DNA from: Phragmites australis
Lineage: Eukaryota; Streptophyta; Magnoliopsida; Poales; Poaceae
DNA: 64,000 bases
NCBI RefSeq assembly: GCF_958298935.1
Contig: NC_084921.1
Coordinates: 35,111,501 to 35,175,500, forward strand
Direction: 5' to 3'
Shown: one piece after another, positions 39,248 to 50,935 of the stretch
Layout of the letters: every line of letters starts with the position of its first letter
How positions within the stretch are numbered: position 1 is the stretch's first letter
Translations under genes and position numbers: made by a program
Notes under the pieces: generated by a model
What the model saw: only the letters and a program-made list of their open reading frames with translations
What the model was told of the DNA's origin: nothing
Database searches by the model: none

Positions 39248-40308
39248 GAGGGGGTTCTTTTGCATAAATTTTCCTAAGTCTCCCCTCATCATCCCCATTC
39301 CATTCTTTTCCTTCTCCAAAGTGTTTAGGGATTCTCCAAGGTGCTCTAAACCATATCTAAGGTATTTGAAATATGTTTAACTAGTTTTTGATAGACAAAC
39401 ACGTGTAAGCGCAAACGATGACGATTATGCATGCTTAATTACGCAATTAGCATTTTGGGACGTGACAACCTCGATTGATTAGACTAAGGGATGTGTGTGT
39501 CTTAATGAGTGAGTGTATGGACTAAATATCCGTGTGATGAGGTTGCTGGCTCAATCCGCCAGAAGCTATGTGGTACTAGAGGTATGCCAGATATAATGAT
39601 AGGGACTGCGAAGCGAGGTGTAGCCCCTCCCAGGACCGAAAAACGTCCAGATATATCTTGTTACTTGGTTTTTCTAGTTCAAACAATTTTAAAGGTTAAT
39701 AATAGAGAATACAATTGAATACCTACATAAAACTGTTTTACACTTAAAACAAAACTGTAAAGTCTTGTCTTTGATCCATCTCTTATGCATCTATCAACAC
39801 TTTGAAGTGGTATAGAACTTGTTGAGTACCTTCTGTACTCACTCTTGCTATCATTCAGATGAGTAAATAGAGGTCGACTACGTCGAAGATGGAGGCACAA
39901 ATGAATAGTAGAGTTAGAAGTCACGTTCACTCCCTAGATGCTTGTGGCTTTAGATAGATGTTTCCGATGTACTTTTGATGGCCATTAGGCCAGGTTTGTA
40001 GACATTTTTGTACTCTGTAAATTTAATACTTTATGTACAAAATTTGACTGTGATACTGTAACTGTTATACTATGTGTATCAGCTACTTGATCCAGAGACT
40101 GATACATAAGGCATAAGAGGTCCCGGAAAAGGGGTCTTACACAGGGTCTTAGGTGAAGTCGAGGGCTGCGGCCATCAATCAACGGAGGAAAGGTGCTTGG
40201 TACTCGAGTGCCTATTGAATTCCTTGCGTCCTTGGAGATTCCGGAGTCGTGAAAAGGTGGACTCGATACCGGCTACCGGGAGGTTGTGAGTTTCCATTTC
40301 TAAACAGA

Positions 40309-40313
<5 letters not shown>

Positions 40314-40381
<68 letters not shown>
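40314..40381. repeat. (GA)n microsatellite
   Basis: An uninterrupted GA run of about 34 units abuts the broken end of the Mutator-like transposase relic. Confidence 0.97.
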
Positions 40382-40383
<2 letters not shown>

Positions 40384-40386
<3 letters not shown>

Positions 40387-41465
40387 TTAGGTGCGAGCCT
40401 TGCGGTGTTCCTATTGCATCTCTAAGTATTTCCATCAACTAGATCCAGTTCTCATTGGTCTCTGAGCCTATCACTCCAACAGCAACTGGATACATCTAGT
40501 TGTGTCCATCCACTGCACAGGCAATGCATAACTGGCCCTTGAACTTTTCAGTCAGAAAAGCACTATCTATTGCCAAATAGGGTCTACAACCTTTGAGAAA
40601 TCCATCAATACATGGTTTCATTGCAAAGAAAAAAAATCTCCTAAACTTGATCTTCTCACTGATAGTATGATGATCAAAAGCTACAACACTATCAGGACAT
40701 GATAATTCTATTTGCTCCTTGAATCCGTACAGGTTGTCAAAACTTGTGTCCCAATCACCAAACAATTGCTTTAGAACTAGTTCCTTACATGCATACACCC
40801 TTTTGTAGTGAACCAGTACCTTGTAGTCATCTTTGATCCTTCTATGTTGCTATTTTGCTCCAAGACCATGATCTTCGACGAGCCAATCCTTCACTTTCTC
40901 ATAGACCCAAAACTTGGTTGCAGCCTTCACCTTCCCACTTCTTCTTGTATTATTACAGTATTGTCACTAGGGTTTTTCTTCACATACCATAAGATAAATA
41001 ATTATATTATGGTAAAATACATGTGAGAAATCATTACAAGGAAAGCAAGTCACATTGCAAAAAACAAAAATTACCTTTACTGTGATGTTGTCGGTCATTG
41101 TAGAAGCATGAATCCTTCAATTACAGCCAAAGGGTTTTCCAGTACAATGTGCCATGAATCTTCCTTGATCACTCTTCTCAACGTAATATTCAAACTCATG
41201 GTTGATTGCATGGGATGCTATAGCCAACTTAAATTCATTAATGTTGGGATAGACGATGCTTACTTTTATTTGTGGGTTATCTTTGTCATATACTACTTTA
41301 TAGATATGTGGTGACATATTGTCCTTTACTACCTCCTCTTCCTCATCTGTCTCCTCAGATGTAGAATCATCTGAGTCAGAATTAGAAGATGGAATATAGT
41401 TTTTGTCTAAAGTTGGTTCAGTAATAGTATAGATGCCATCGTCATCAACTAAATAAAACAGGTTA
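40384..41465 (-). pseudogene. Mutator-like (MuDR) transposase relic
   Basis: The acidic N-terminal part (SEETDEEEEVV) leads to the MuDR N-terminal domain: NINEFKLAIASHAINHEFEY and CNWRIHASTMTDNITVK, ending at a donor near 41074. The next exon reads WVYEKVKDWLVEDHGLGAK, a stop, then DYKVLVHYKRVYACKELVLK and QLFGDWDTSFDNLYGF. The MULE catalytic domain follows (GCRPYLAIDSAFLTEKFKG, VDGHNWMYPVAVG), then another stop, and the frame ends in the GA tract. The zinc knuckle and the C-terminal half are missing. No TIRs were identified. Confidence 0.85.
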
Positions 41466-41472
41466 CTGGTGA

Positions 41473-41640
41473 ACTCTAATTTGAAGAATTTTAATTAAAT
41501 ATTGACTCATAATTTTTAATCAAACCAATTAAAATAGATTATTTATAAAAACGTTTAAAATTTTTAGACTACTTTTATACTTTCAAATAAAATCAAAAGT
41601 TAAATAAAAAATCACGAATGCACACGCGCAGGAGAGCGAA
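41473..41640. repeat. Dispersed AT-rich repeat, second copy of the 605-810 family
   Basis: It shares GAAGAATTTTAATTAAATATT, a CCAATTAAAAT-type block, TTTAGAATTTTTAGA-type text and the closing ACACGCG stretch with 605-810, in the same order and orientation. It probably represents the terminal part of one transposon family. Confidence 0.5.
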
Positions 41641-42116
41641 TGAGCACGAAATCGGGATGCTCCGTCCGGCTGTTCGGCCGGATCGCTACATGCGAATCTT
41701 CCGGTATCTCTGTTGACAGCAACCCACATTTTGAACTGCTGCCTAAGGTGCTGGACAATGGAGGCATGCCTCTTGAACCATTCAAGGAGCTTGACATATG
41801 TCAACCCACACTCAGCTTGCACGATAATGATGGCATTGTTTACTTCATGATCAAGAAGAACCGCCGGGATGATAAGGCTTGGGTGGTTGCTGTGGACATG
41901 AGGAAGAACACATTACAAGGAGTGGCTGAGTTTGCTGCAGAAAGAACCGTCGCCCTGAGTTTCGCCTATGTGCACAGTAGGATATCAAACTATCTGACGA
42001 GAGCTCCAGGTAATTATGTTCTAGCAGAGCATCCCTTATTGTGTGGTTACATCTACAAAACTTTTGGTTGTCCTACTCTAGAAAACAAAGTACACAGCCG
42101 TGCATCTAAATGGTAA
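41640..42116 (+). pseudogene. DUF1618-like protein fragment
   Basis: An uninterrupted 158-codon frame reads ICQPTLSLHDNDGIVYFMIK then AWVVAVDMRKNTLQGVAEFA. This resembles the C-terminal part of the large grass DUF1618 family, whose function is unknown. Family members are usually much longer and begin with a conserved N-terminal half that is absent here. The start codon lies directly beside a repeat, so this is more likely a transported 3' piece than a complete gene. Confidence 0.5.
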
Positions 42117-44306
42117 TATAGTTAGATTGTTAGCTGATACATATTGCCAATATGTAGTTGCAAGGGGCAAACAATCATATAGGGGGTGGGGGGACTTATC
42201 TGATAACTAGTTGAAGCATAATGAAAACTAATACTTTTTTTTCAAGATAAGAGGCAGGCAAGAGGATCCCACACTCATTTGAAATTGCCATACAACATGC
42301 TGTGGCTTTTGATATAGTGCTAGGTGAGGACACCTTTTGTAGACACTAGGCACAGCTGATTAGAGAAGACTTTGGGATGGTGATAAATATATTGCATGCA
42401 TAGAGGCTGGATACAGAGTTACAGACCAAGTGATGATAAACTGGAAGGAACCCAGTTGTTAAATGTTGAACCGCTAATGGAGCAATTTCTAAAACATGTC
42501 TACTAGGCTGCGAAGAAGGAAATTGTGCCCAATTTATTACAGTGTAATCGTCAGTTAGGCTGCAAAATCAGGCCGTTTAGGCCGTATTATGGCTAATAGG
42601 TGGGTGGCCAAATGAATGTCCAAGCCGAGCATCAAATCCAGACAAGGTACATCGAATGCAACAGATTTAATGTGTTGTCCAGTGATCAATGTTGCATGCA
42701 TCCCTCTTGTTATAGGTAGATAACAGAAGCATGCTCCAGGAGTGGTTGATTCCTCGTGTAGCTTCTCAGAGAGATGGCATCATTGCGTTCCTAATGGATC
42801 CCATCATGGTGAAATCGAATATCAATTCATAGTCTGTTTACATGTCTGTGTTATCATCCTAATTGAGGAAGTTAAAAGAAAACATGCTTCAATTTAAAGA
42901 GGCTGAATAGTCAATTTGGTACAGGTACTTGATTGAAAAGGTCACTTTGGTCTCTCACCTTTCAAATGGGTCAAAGAAGTACTTCACGTTTGATTTCTGG
43001 GCCAAGCAAGGACACTTTCCTGCTTATCATGCCACCTCAATGTGCTGTCAAATTGCATATTCATCTTGTTGGCTCAACTAGTAGAAACAGCTTGTTTGCC
43101 CTCCTGTCTCTCTTGCCGCGATTGCTTCTTCTAATTCTGTTCTTTGCTTGTGCTATTTTCTTCTCCGGCTCCACACAGAGACCTGATCCTCTGACAGGAA
43201 CGATAACCCTTTGCTACTGACACCAAGCTAAGCTAGCAATTGATTAAACTGGCCTCACCCTTTCCTTCCCCTGGCTTAACACTGGTGGTCTGTTCAGGGC
43301 TCCAAACTCGCAATTTAGAAGCTAAATCAACAAAGTCAAGATTCACATACTGCGCTCGTTGCCGTTGTTGCCGGCTGACTAGCCAGACTTCAGATTGTGA
43401 TAGAAACAAAATAATATCTGTTCTAAGACAAATGTGTTGGAGAGAGTGGGATTTTACACGTGCTAAGCCATCCAGTAATTCTAATGCCGAATTGGTGCTA
43501 CATGAGCCCATGCCATGCCATGAATAGTAGGCAAATGTGGAGTGATCTGACCCAGAAATGAAAGCTGAGAAGGACTACTTGACCATTTTTACACCTCAGG
43601 AACCATATCCTTCTGCATTAGTTAAGGGACCAATTTGGCTTTTGACCCAATAAAAGACCACCCTTTTTTGAGACAAAGAAGTGAAGCAAATATAAATTAT
43701 TATTTAGAACTGCAGGGCACTGATTAAAACATACATCAGTGAGCCATTTCAATCAGATGAACAAAGGAATTTTTTGAAGCAAAAAAGAAGAAAGGTTGTA
43801 CTGGTAGTGCATTCCATGACGGCTTACCATCATGCCTGTTTATCATCAGAGCCACAATCATTCTAAAATGTTAGGATTAATGAAGGGATGCTTGTTGTTC
43901 AAAATGCAACTTACCCGATTAGGCTTCAATTTTGTATCATAGTCCAGGACACGCTCGTAACTGCAACATTAGGTTGCTGGATTTTGCACATGAATAGGAT
44001 AGTTAGCATTAAACAGAAAATTCAGAATAAGAATAAAAGGTGCCTTTGCTACACACCTATCATCCTTTTTGAGGCAACGTGTAACATATGGTGTGTTGGG
44101 TGGATTGTTAGTGTTTGCTAGGAAATACAGCTCACAGTATTCGAGGTCTGTATTGGTTGCTGATTGTTTGATGACATGGTTTGCTTAGGAGGCTGCAGAG
44201 TAGTCGTTAATTAGGTGATATAAAAAGGATTGGTAGATTGAATCCGCAGCATCATCAGGCTGAATTTTTAGTAGTGACTAAACATGGGCTGTATCTGTGG
44301 GTGCAG
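42117..44306. other. Spacer with two exon-like orphans
   Basis: After a TATAG acceptor, 42716-42832 reads NRSMLQEWLIPRVASQRDGI and ends in a stop. After a TACAG acceptor, 42926-43081 reads YLIEKVTLVSHLSNGSKKYF and ends in a stop. Both look like decayed exons, perhaps of the gene that ends at 44476. No family is recognised, and the rest is AT-rich DNA without features. Confidence 0.3.
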
Positions 44307-44476
44307 GCACAAAGGGAGACCTGAAACGATTAGGGACGGAGTTGCTGGGATCCCCTATCAAGAAGCATGCTGGATTTGGGATGGCGATGCCACCCTGGGA
44401 TGTTGAACAAAAGAAACATGATGCTGAAATGGAAGTCGATGGAGATGACATGGTTTTGGGCAGGTCTTTAGAATGA
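44307..44476 (+). pseudogene. Terminal exon of an unidentified gene
   Basis: After the acceptor GGTGCAG the frame reads TKGDLKRLGTELLGSPIKKH, then FGMAMPPWDVEQKK and an acidic tail ending GRSLE and TGA. A 3'-UTR-like stretch follows. The residue pattern is clearly coding. I do not recognise the family, and no convincing intact upstream exons are in the window, so it is treated as a fragment. Confidence 0.4.
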
Positions 44477-45641
44477 AATGGTTACGAGTATTCATGTCTC
44501 TATGGTGTGTTTTGTTTAAGAAGACCGGCATCGATAGACTCGCCTTTCGGTTTTCCCAGTGCTATTTATCACTAAAGTTTATGAGTCAGGACGGAAACGC
44601 CTAAACTTGATTCAATGTATTTATGGATCTGCCTCGTGTGCCTTCTTTTTGCCAGCATATCATGTGTGTTGTGAACATGTTGCTTGTTGTCCGATGTTTT
44701 TGGTGGTCTCTAGTTTTCGTTGATGCATCTGGATAGATTCTCTTTGTAGGTTTTTTTTAAGATTAGTTTTCTCTGCTGCACCATCGCTATACCCTCTGCC
44801 CACGCTGAGCCTCCGCTGTCCGTTGCTCCCCATGGCGGTGGTGACAACTGCGATGCGAGCTCGTGGGGTGCGATGGGTTCATCCCATGCTTCGGGGACCT
44901 CTCCCTCCCCTGACGTTGCTCGAAGACCGCCATGACTTGGCTGTCCTTCAGCCTGGCGTACAAAATGATCTGCGCACCGGGCTGGACAGGCTATTCGTCT
45001 TCCGCAACTCCACCATGTACGAATGGATTGGAAGAACGTACATATTTTCTTTTGGATCATGCGTCATGGCAACACCACCACGGAAACTGCATCGTTCCCG
45101 GACTGTCCCGGAGTCCAGCGACCATCTCTTTGTTGCATGCCCCGCTGTCCGTGAGCTTTGGATGCGCCTTGTTCTTGCCGCCAAGCTCTGCGAGACACAG
45201 TTCTACTGCTTCTGCTCTGGATAATGTGGAAGCGGGAAGATCTTCCACAACATCGTCATTTCTACCGCTAAAACGGCTCAACAGATTCCTGGTCACTTGC
45301 ATCTCTGGGTCATCCGTGCCAAACGCTCGACTCCAACAACTGGCGCTCACAAATCAATTTCTGTTCTTTGCCTCCTAACCTCCCTCTTTGTTTCTGCCCT
45401 ATCTTCGTCTCTTGGAGACGCGACTCTGTACAAAACATCTGCTAGGTTGTTTGTCTGGTGAAGCTTCATCATTTAGGAAAGTCCTAGGTGAGTACGTGTA
45501 ATCTGTGCTGCGAATAGAGATTTCGCACCGAGTTAACGTGGGAAGTCGTGAAGAAAGCTCAAACACACGGGCGGCGGGTGGCCGAGCCAGGCCGCTGCTT
45601 CCGAGTGCTGACTCGAACTGCGTCGGGCGGCGGCCCTACGC
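44477..45641. other. Stretch with possible LINE zf-RVT remnant
   Basis: Near 45105-45165 one frame reads ESSDHLFVACPAVRELWMRL, which resembles the zinc-binding tail (zf-RVT) of plant LINE reverse transcriptases. No other LINE blocks are legible. The rest has no support for genes. Confidence 0.35.
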
Positions 45642-48465
45642 TGTCACATCCGGTTTTTAAGAAAATAAATTAGATGTATTTTACATGTATATTAAGATTA
45701 AGTTTTCATACATGTAGTGATATCATCAGTGATAATATAAACTGTGTCATTAATAACGAAAATATTTCTTACAAAAGGACCCGCGGGTCTAAAAGAAAAC
45801 ACTAAAAGATCTTTAAGCGGCGGCAGGACTCTCATCCATCCAAATGCGTTGTCCGGAGGAACACCAGCGTATTACATGGTCTTCAAAGCGACGCCTTCCT
45901 CCTCCTAGAAATCAGCACCATCGTCCAGAAAATCTTCGAAAGCTTTATCTTTTGAGCAGCATCCGGTAGTTAGGAGAAGGCAAGCGTGAGTACACAAAGT
46001 ACCCAGCAAGTGAGGGAAAAAGTATGACATGCAGGCTTATGATAAGAAAAAACTTGACTCGAGATAACTGCAACTATGCCCAACTAAATTAAGACTCAAA
46101 AGATTTAGCAACCTATTTAATAGGTTATAACTCCAACAATAAATGAACATAACTCATCGGATTCCATCCGACTACCAGACTCACCAGATATCCCATATTC
46201 GACTACCGACTCATCGGGAGTTCCACCACCCGATGACCCAAACCAACCCCTCAGAATCCCCACTAATTATAAAGAAGTCCAAGCCCGCTCTTAACCGTGA
46301 GTACGGCTGATCGATCAGTTTTATCACTTTACAGAGTTTGCACACTTTACCCACGAGTCGTGATTCCCATTTTGCTTTACACTTCCGGGATGTAGAGCCA
46401 GGGTCTCACTACAAGGCTGTTACAAAGCGCCTCCAAATCTATAAGCACCCACTAGGATTTCACCGCTAACAGGGATTCCATCCACTGTAGATGCCCTGTC
46501 TTGTGTCATTTAATCGTATATTGGTGCGTACAGAATATGAAGGGCACTAATTATTTGGCCAGGCCGTACCCATATAGGTCTCATGGTTGTACTGTTATGC
46601 CGGGTAACAGGCTTCACAAACCGGTCCTTAGGATCTCACATAGGAACATACACAACCCTGCTATGCAGCTCCACCTCATACTAACCATCCAGTTGGGATC
46701 CCTATTCCAAGTTATTACAAGTTTACCATATCCAAATTTTTGTTATATAAACATTAGTCCAGATTAATATTTACTCCAACCCTAACTGCACTAGCATAGC
46801 TACCCATTTTATTTCCCATGACCCATCAAAGGCTACAAGGAATTATCACACAAATTCTAGTAAGACCCTAAGCATGGGATTCCATATTAAACAAGCATGC
46901 ATCTAGGGAAAATAAAACTACAATATCCTACAATGGTGTCAAAGTGGTCAAGAACACTTGCCTTCAAATGCAGGTTGCTCAAAGTCTTCGAATGTCTGGT
47001 CTTGTAAGCTGACACACTACTCGTCTCCTAAAGCCATAGCGCGCACCAGAAAGCTAACAAACACAACAGCTAAGTATAGCACACAAAACAGGGGCAAATA
47101 ACTCTAAAAAGGCTACTAAATGACAGTACACGTTGCTACGATCTCGGGAGCGTAAAAAATACCTAAATCAGAGCTCGTATGAAAAAGTTATGATAGTTTT
47201 ACTCTACAAGGGCTTTTCTGAAAGATTACAGGGACTAAATTTTTTAAAAAAGAAGGCTCTAGGGATCTATATGTAAAGTTCAGGGACCTATTTGTAATTA
47301 TTCAAAAGTTCAGGGACCTAAATGCATAAAATAGAACTAACCAGGGGCATTTTTATGAAAATAGAAAAGTTTGGGGGCCTAAATGTAAGATTACCTATTT
47401 TTTGGGAATTAAGGAATTATTTTTGTACTGGAAAATCCATTTAATGCGTCAACAGGCTGACTGGGCTTGGAGGGCTGACGTCGCGGCTTACGTGGGTGCT
47501 GACTGGGTTAAAACGGCTGATGTGGTGCCTACGGGTCTACTGATTGGGTTGTGGACCGACGCCGTGGTCTGGGTCCACTGGTCCATGGTGGGCCGGTTAC
47601 ACACCCGAAGGGGTATGTGATCTCGACCGCTAATCTAAGATACAACGGCCCAGAGAGGTTGAGGGAAAACGGCGACCGGCGACGATAGAGAGACGGCGGT
47701 GCCGCCATGGACATGGCCGGAACATCATCAGTGACACTCAAAATCGAGCTATGACCCACCAAAAGCTACGGGACAAAGCGCAATCGCATGGGAAGGGGAT
47801 GGGGATTCTCACCGAGGGCTTATTGACGGCCGGGGAGGTCTTAGAGGTGGTCAGCGACGGAGAAGCGTGACGACAGAGGTCAGAGCTCGGCGGATTCGCG
47901 TCTACAGCAACGGAGAGATGAAATTGATGGCCGGGGAAGTCTCCTGGGAAGCATGTGGTGCCGGAGAGAGGGTTAATTAACCGCGGGAGGCTTCGGGTGA
48001 AGCTGTCGATGGCGAGGAGGCAGCGGTGCTTACCGGCGTTCGGCGAAATTGTAGCTCCGGTGGCGGGGAGACGTCGGCGAGCGGTGAAATGGGTTCCACG
48101 GGCTCCGGCAAAGCTGGTGACGGCTCAGACGCGTAGGGAGGAGCTCGGGTACAGCGGATTGTGCTCGGCGAGCTCGGCGGCGGCAACAATGGGGTTCGGT
48201 TTCGGCGAATTGGGGCAGATGGGCGACGACGCGCTGCAGGGTTGCTTTATAGGCGAGGGGTTGTTGCCGTTGCGTGGACGTGGGCGCGTGAGGCGGGTCG
48301 TGCTGGCGAAATCGGGCGGCGTGCGCGGAGAAGAAAGCGCTGACGCGTGAACCCCGGTTGTCAGCGAGAGAATGCGGGAGAAGGTGGGCTGGGCCGCGCT
48401 ACGCTAGACTAGGCGGGAACCGATGATCTGGGCTGGGTCGCGCGAAAATTTGAACGGGCGTCACA
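45642..48465 (-). mobile_element. Solo LTR, third gypsy-type LTR
   Basis: Read on the minus strand it starts TGTGACGCCCGTTC and ends AACCGGATGTGACA. The flanks are TACGC (45637-45641) and CACGC (48466-48470), a 4/5 match duplication. The minus-strand TATAAAG near 48250 and the GGGTACTTTGTGTACTCAC stretch near 46000 are the usual landmarks of long grass gypsy LTRs. There is no pol coding sequence in 2.8 kb. Confidence 0.7.
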
Positions 48466-48523
48466 CACGCTGTCCCATCTGCCCACCAACCCCCACTCCC
48501 GCATCAAACTCTGGCAAGCGGGT

Positions 48524-48634
48524 ACCATGGACCGCCTCAGTCAAGCGGTGCACCTTAGTGCGTCGGATGTCGCGGGGTTCATCAAGCGGGTTTTCGACAA
48601 GACTTTGCGGGCCTTGAAGCTTACCTCATGCTAG
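48524..48634 (+). other. Short coding-like frame next to the solo LTR
   Basis: From an ATG at 48526 the frame reads MDRLSQAVHLSASDVAGFIK and runs 36 codons to a TAG. The composition looks like real protein but no family is recognised. It may be a captured exon or part of the transposon gene that follows. Confidence 0.25.
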
Positions 48635-48962
48635 TCCACCACAGACGTCGCAGGAGCGCCTCCCAGGTCTAGTGGGGTCCACGTCGAGTCGTCTAGAGGT
48701 TTGATGTGCACCACCATTCATCGGTGTCGGCACCCACACGACCCCTTTTACCATGCCATGCAGCCTCGGACCAAATAGGTACGGATTTTATATTCGCACA
48801 GTGTTTAAATATATTTGTTCCTTACTGGTGCATTGATTTTAAACAAATATTAGGTGCACCTACACACGGTTCGACGCAACCACGTAGATCGAGCTCTGTG
48901 CCTCCACCCTCAAGTACTGGGCGACACTACATCCCCGTATTCAATATATTCAGCAATACATC

Positions 48963-50444
48963 TGTCGGTGAATCAGGAACCAGGGGTCCCCGAATCCCGA
49001 GGCCAGACCAGCAATCTGCCATGTGGCACCTTCCCGCGGGGTTCAGCTCCACGAGGTACGAAAAGACTAAGTTCCGGGAGAGGGCGCTCGGGGCCACAAG
49101 CAGTGGTCCCCGAGTACATGGGTTCCCCGATGATCTGCGAAGACTAAGTGACCGGGAAGAGAGTGCTCGGGGAGGTGAACAGTGACCCCCGAGCACCCAA
49201 GTCCCCCGACGATCAGGAGAACCAAGTGCCGGGAAGGGTGTGCCTGGGGCTGCGAACAGTGGCCCCCCCGGGCACCCGAGTGCCCCGAGGACCCAAGGAA
49301 GGTAGTTCCGAGAAGAGAGTGCTCGGGGAGGTGAACAGTGGCCCCCGAGCACTCGGTTCCCCGAAGACCCGAACAGTCAAGTCCGGGAGAGAGTGCTCGG
49401 GGCCGTGAACAGTGGCCCCCGAGCACTTGATTCCCCGAGGACCAAGAGAGGGCGCTTTCGGGAGAGAGTGCTCGGGGAGGTGAACAGTGACCCCCGAGCA
49501 CTCGGTTCCCCAACGGCCCAAGAAGTCCTTCGTCGATGGCCCCCACAGAGGTCCAGCGATGAGGTGTCAGCCTGTGAAAGGCCCGATGCCGTATTTAAGA
49601 GCGCGTGTGGCCTGTCACCTCCAACTGCTCCCGCCATGCTCGGTGTCAGTCCCTGCCATATTCTGGCAGAAGGGAGTGGGGACATTTAATGCGCGGGTCC
49701 CATCTCACGTCATCCGACTCGCCTCGGGATAGCTTCGCAAGGCCCGAGGCGCCCCGTCTGCCGCCCTGCTGTGGCAGGCGTACAAGACAGAACGGGCACG
49801 CTGGGCCGCTCTGCGGCTGCCCAGTGGGCCCTCTCCACGGCGCCCGTTGCCAACGCCATTATGAGGCCTGAAGACCGGGCGGGGGGGGGGGCGTTTTCAA
49901 CCCCCCGTCACTTTGCACAGAGGCCACGATGACGCCCTTTCCATTTATGATACCTTGGAACTCGTGCTCTCCCTTTCGGGGCACGCTACCGTCGGTGGGT
50001 ATTTAAGGCAGCCGGCAGGCACAGACAAAGACAATCCAAGTAAAAGCAATCCCAGACAAGTTGAAGCCAACAAAGGACGCTCGAACTCTCAGGCACTTGC
50101 TCAGAGATCGAAGAACATCTTCGTACAAGCATAGAAGCCCAAGAACACGGAGCCCGAAGCTCTAGGATAGACAGATACTCTTGTAACCAGCAACATTTCT
50201 GAGAGACATTCTCAAGGCATTTATAGCATCCACACAAGAGTAGGGTATTATGCTCAGTGCGGCCCGAACCTGTCTAAAAATCCCTCCAGTGCATTTACTG
50301 TGTTCTGCATCATATCATTCCACCACTAGCCATTGCATTCATATCCATTTATTTCTCCAGCAAACATATTCAGGATCATCCCCCTGGCCGAATCTCAAAA
50401 AGGGGTCCCTCAGGATCCCTGCGATAGGAGTTAACCCTCCGACA
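48963..50444 (+). mobile_element. Solo LTR with internal hairpin repeats
   Basis: It begins TGTCGGTGAATC and ends CCCTCCGACA, with a perfect 5-bp duplication ACATC (48958-48962 and 50445-50449). It has a TATTTAAGG promoter at about 49999. The 1,482-bp LTR is complete and alone. It interrupts a transposon gene whose text resumes at 50450. Confidence 0.9.
49084..49501. repeat. Six hairpin repeats of about 75-80 bp period
   Basis: Each unit contains GTGCTCGGGG, a spacer with GTGAACAGTG, then CCCCCGAGCAC, which pair to form a stem. Copies begin near 49084, 49163, 49239, 49319, 49393 and 49468. They fill the 5' third of the solo LTR. Confidence 0.9.
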
Positions 50445-50454
50445 ACATCTAATA

Positions 50455-50935
50455 TTGTCCATGGGTTATTTCGGTGATGAGGCCGGCCCATCTTCAGCTG
50501 CCTTGCGACTGATCCCACCACCATCACTCGAGCACTACTATGGCACACCCGCCTGGCCATCTTCTGCTGCACCGGCATACCACACAGGTACAATAGTGCA
50601 TTTTGTACAACTACTTTCATTTCCACATTTTCCATATGTAATACAATTATTTGTTCGTAGGCCCCTTCAGCCAGTACATATAGACGCCAGCGGATCCTTC
50701 GCAGTCTTTGTACCCTAGTCAGGAGGATGAGGCTGGCCCGGACCCCGTGTACAACCTCGTTGGAGACTTCTTCGGGGGCACACCAGACTACGACGTCCTC
50801 CAACGGTCCCAGGTACCCAGTGCTCCACTTCGGACACAGCCCACGCAGGACGAGACCTCGACACCAGTGCTTCCTATTAGGCCTACCAGGCAGGTCGGTC
50901 CACCCGACCCCTCACCTACTCCAGGGGCCACGTGA
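50455..50935 (+). pseudogene. C-terminal tail of a plant-mobile-domain-like transposon protein
   Basis: The frames read MGYFGDEAGPSSAALRLIPP up to a GTACAA donor at 50587, and later VYNLVGDFFGGTPDYDVLQR followed by a Pro/Thr/Arg-rich tail (RPTRQVGPPDPSPTPG) to a TGA. This low-complexity tail resembles the end of grass PMD (MAIN-like) transposon proteins. The core domain is missing upstream, where the solo LTR lies. Assignment is tentative. Confidence 0.4.

Larger units (their letters stand above)
35361..39467 (-). mobile_element. Nested solo LTR in reverse orientation
   Basis: On the minus strand it runs TGTCACGTCCC...GGTTCTTCACA. The flanks are ACCGC (35356-35360) and ACCTC (39468-39472), a 4/5 match 5-bp duplication, and the host LTR reads continuously across the excision. 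No pol genes are present. It carries two hAT MITEs and an array of GCGGTCAGACCGC palindromes. Its net length is about 2.9 kb. Confidence 0.75.
32585..40141 (+). mobile_element. Solo LTR (long gypsy-type LTR), split by a second solo LTR
   Basis: It begins TGTAACATCTTGAG, ends GGGGTCTTACA, and is flanked by a perfect 5-bp duplication CAGGG (32580-32584 and 40142-40146). Without the nested 35361-39467 block it is about 3.45 kb. It contains no gag/pol, and its start sequence does not recur, so it is one LTR left after recombination. The LTR promoter TATAAATAG lies at about 33600. The stretch GTTGAGTACCTTCTGTACTCA near 39818 is typical of long-LTR grass gypsy elements. Confidence 0.85.

Noticed and set aside
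47955..48350. 131-codon frame on the plus strand
   Set aside because: It runs antisense through the GC-rich leader part of the third solo LTR and has no recognisable domain.
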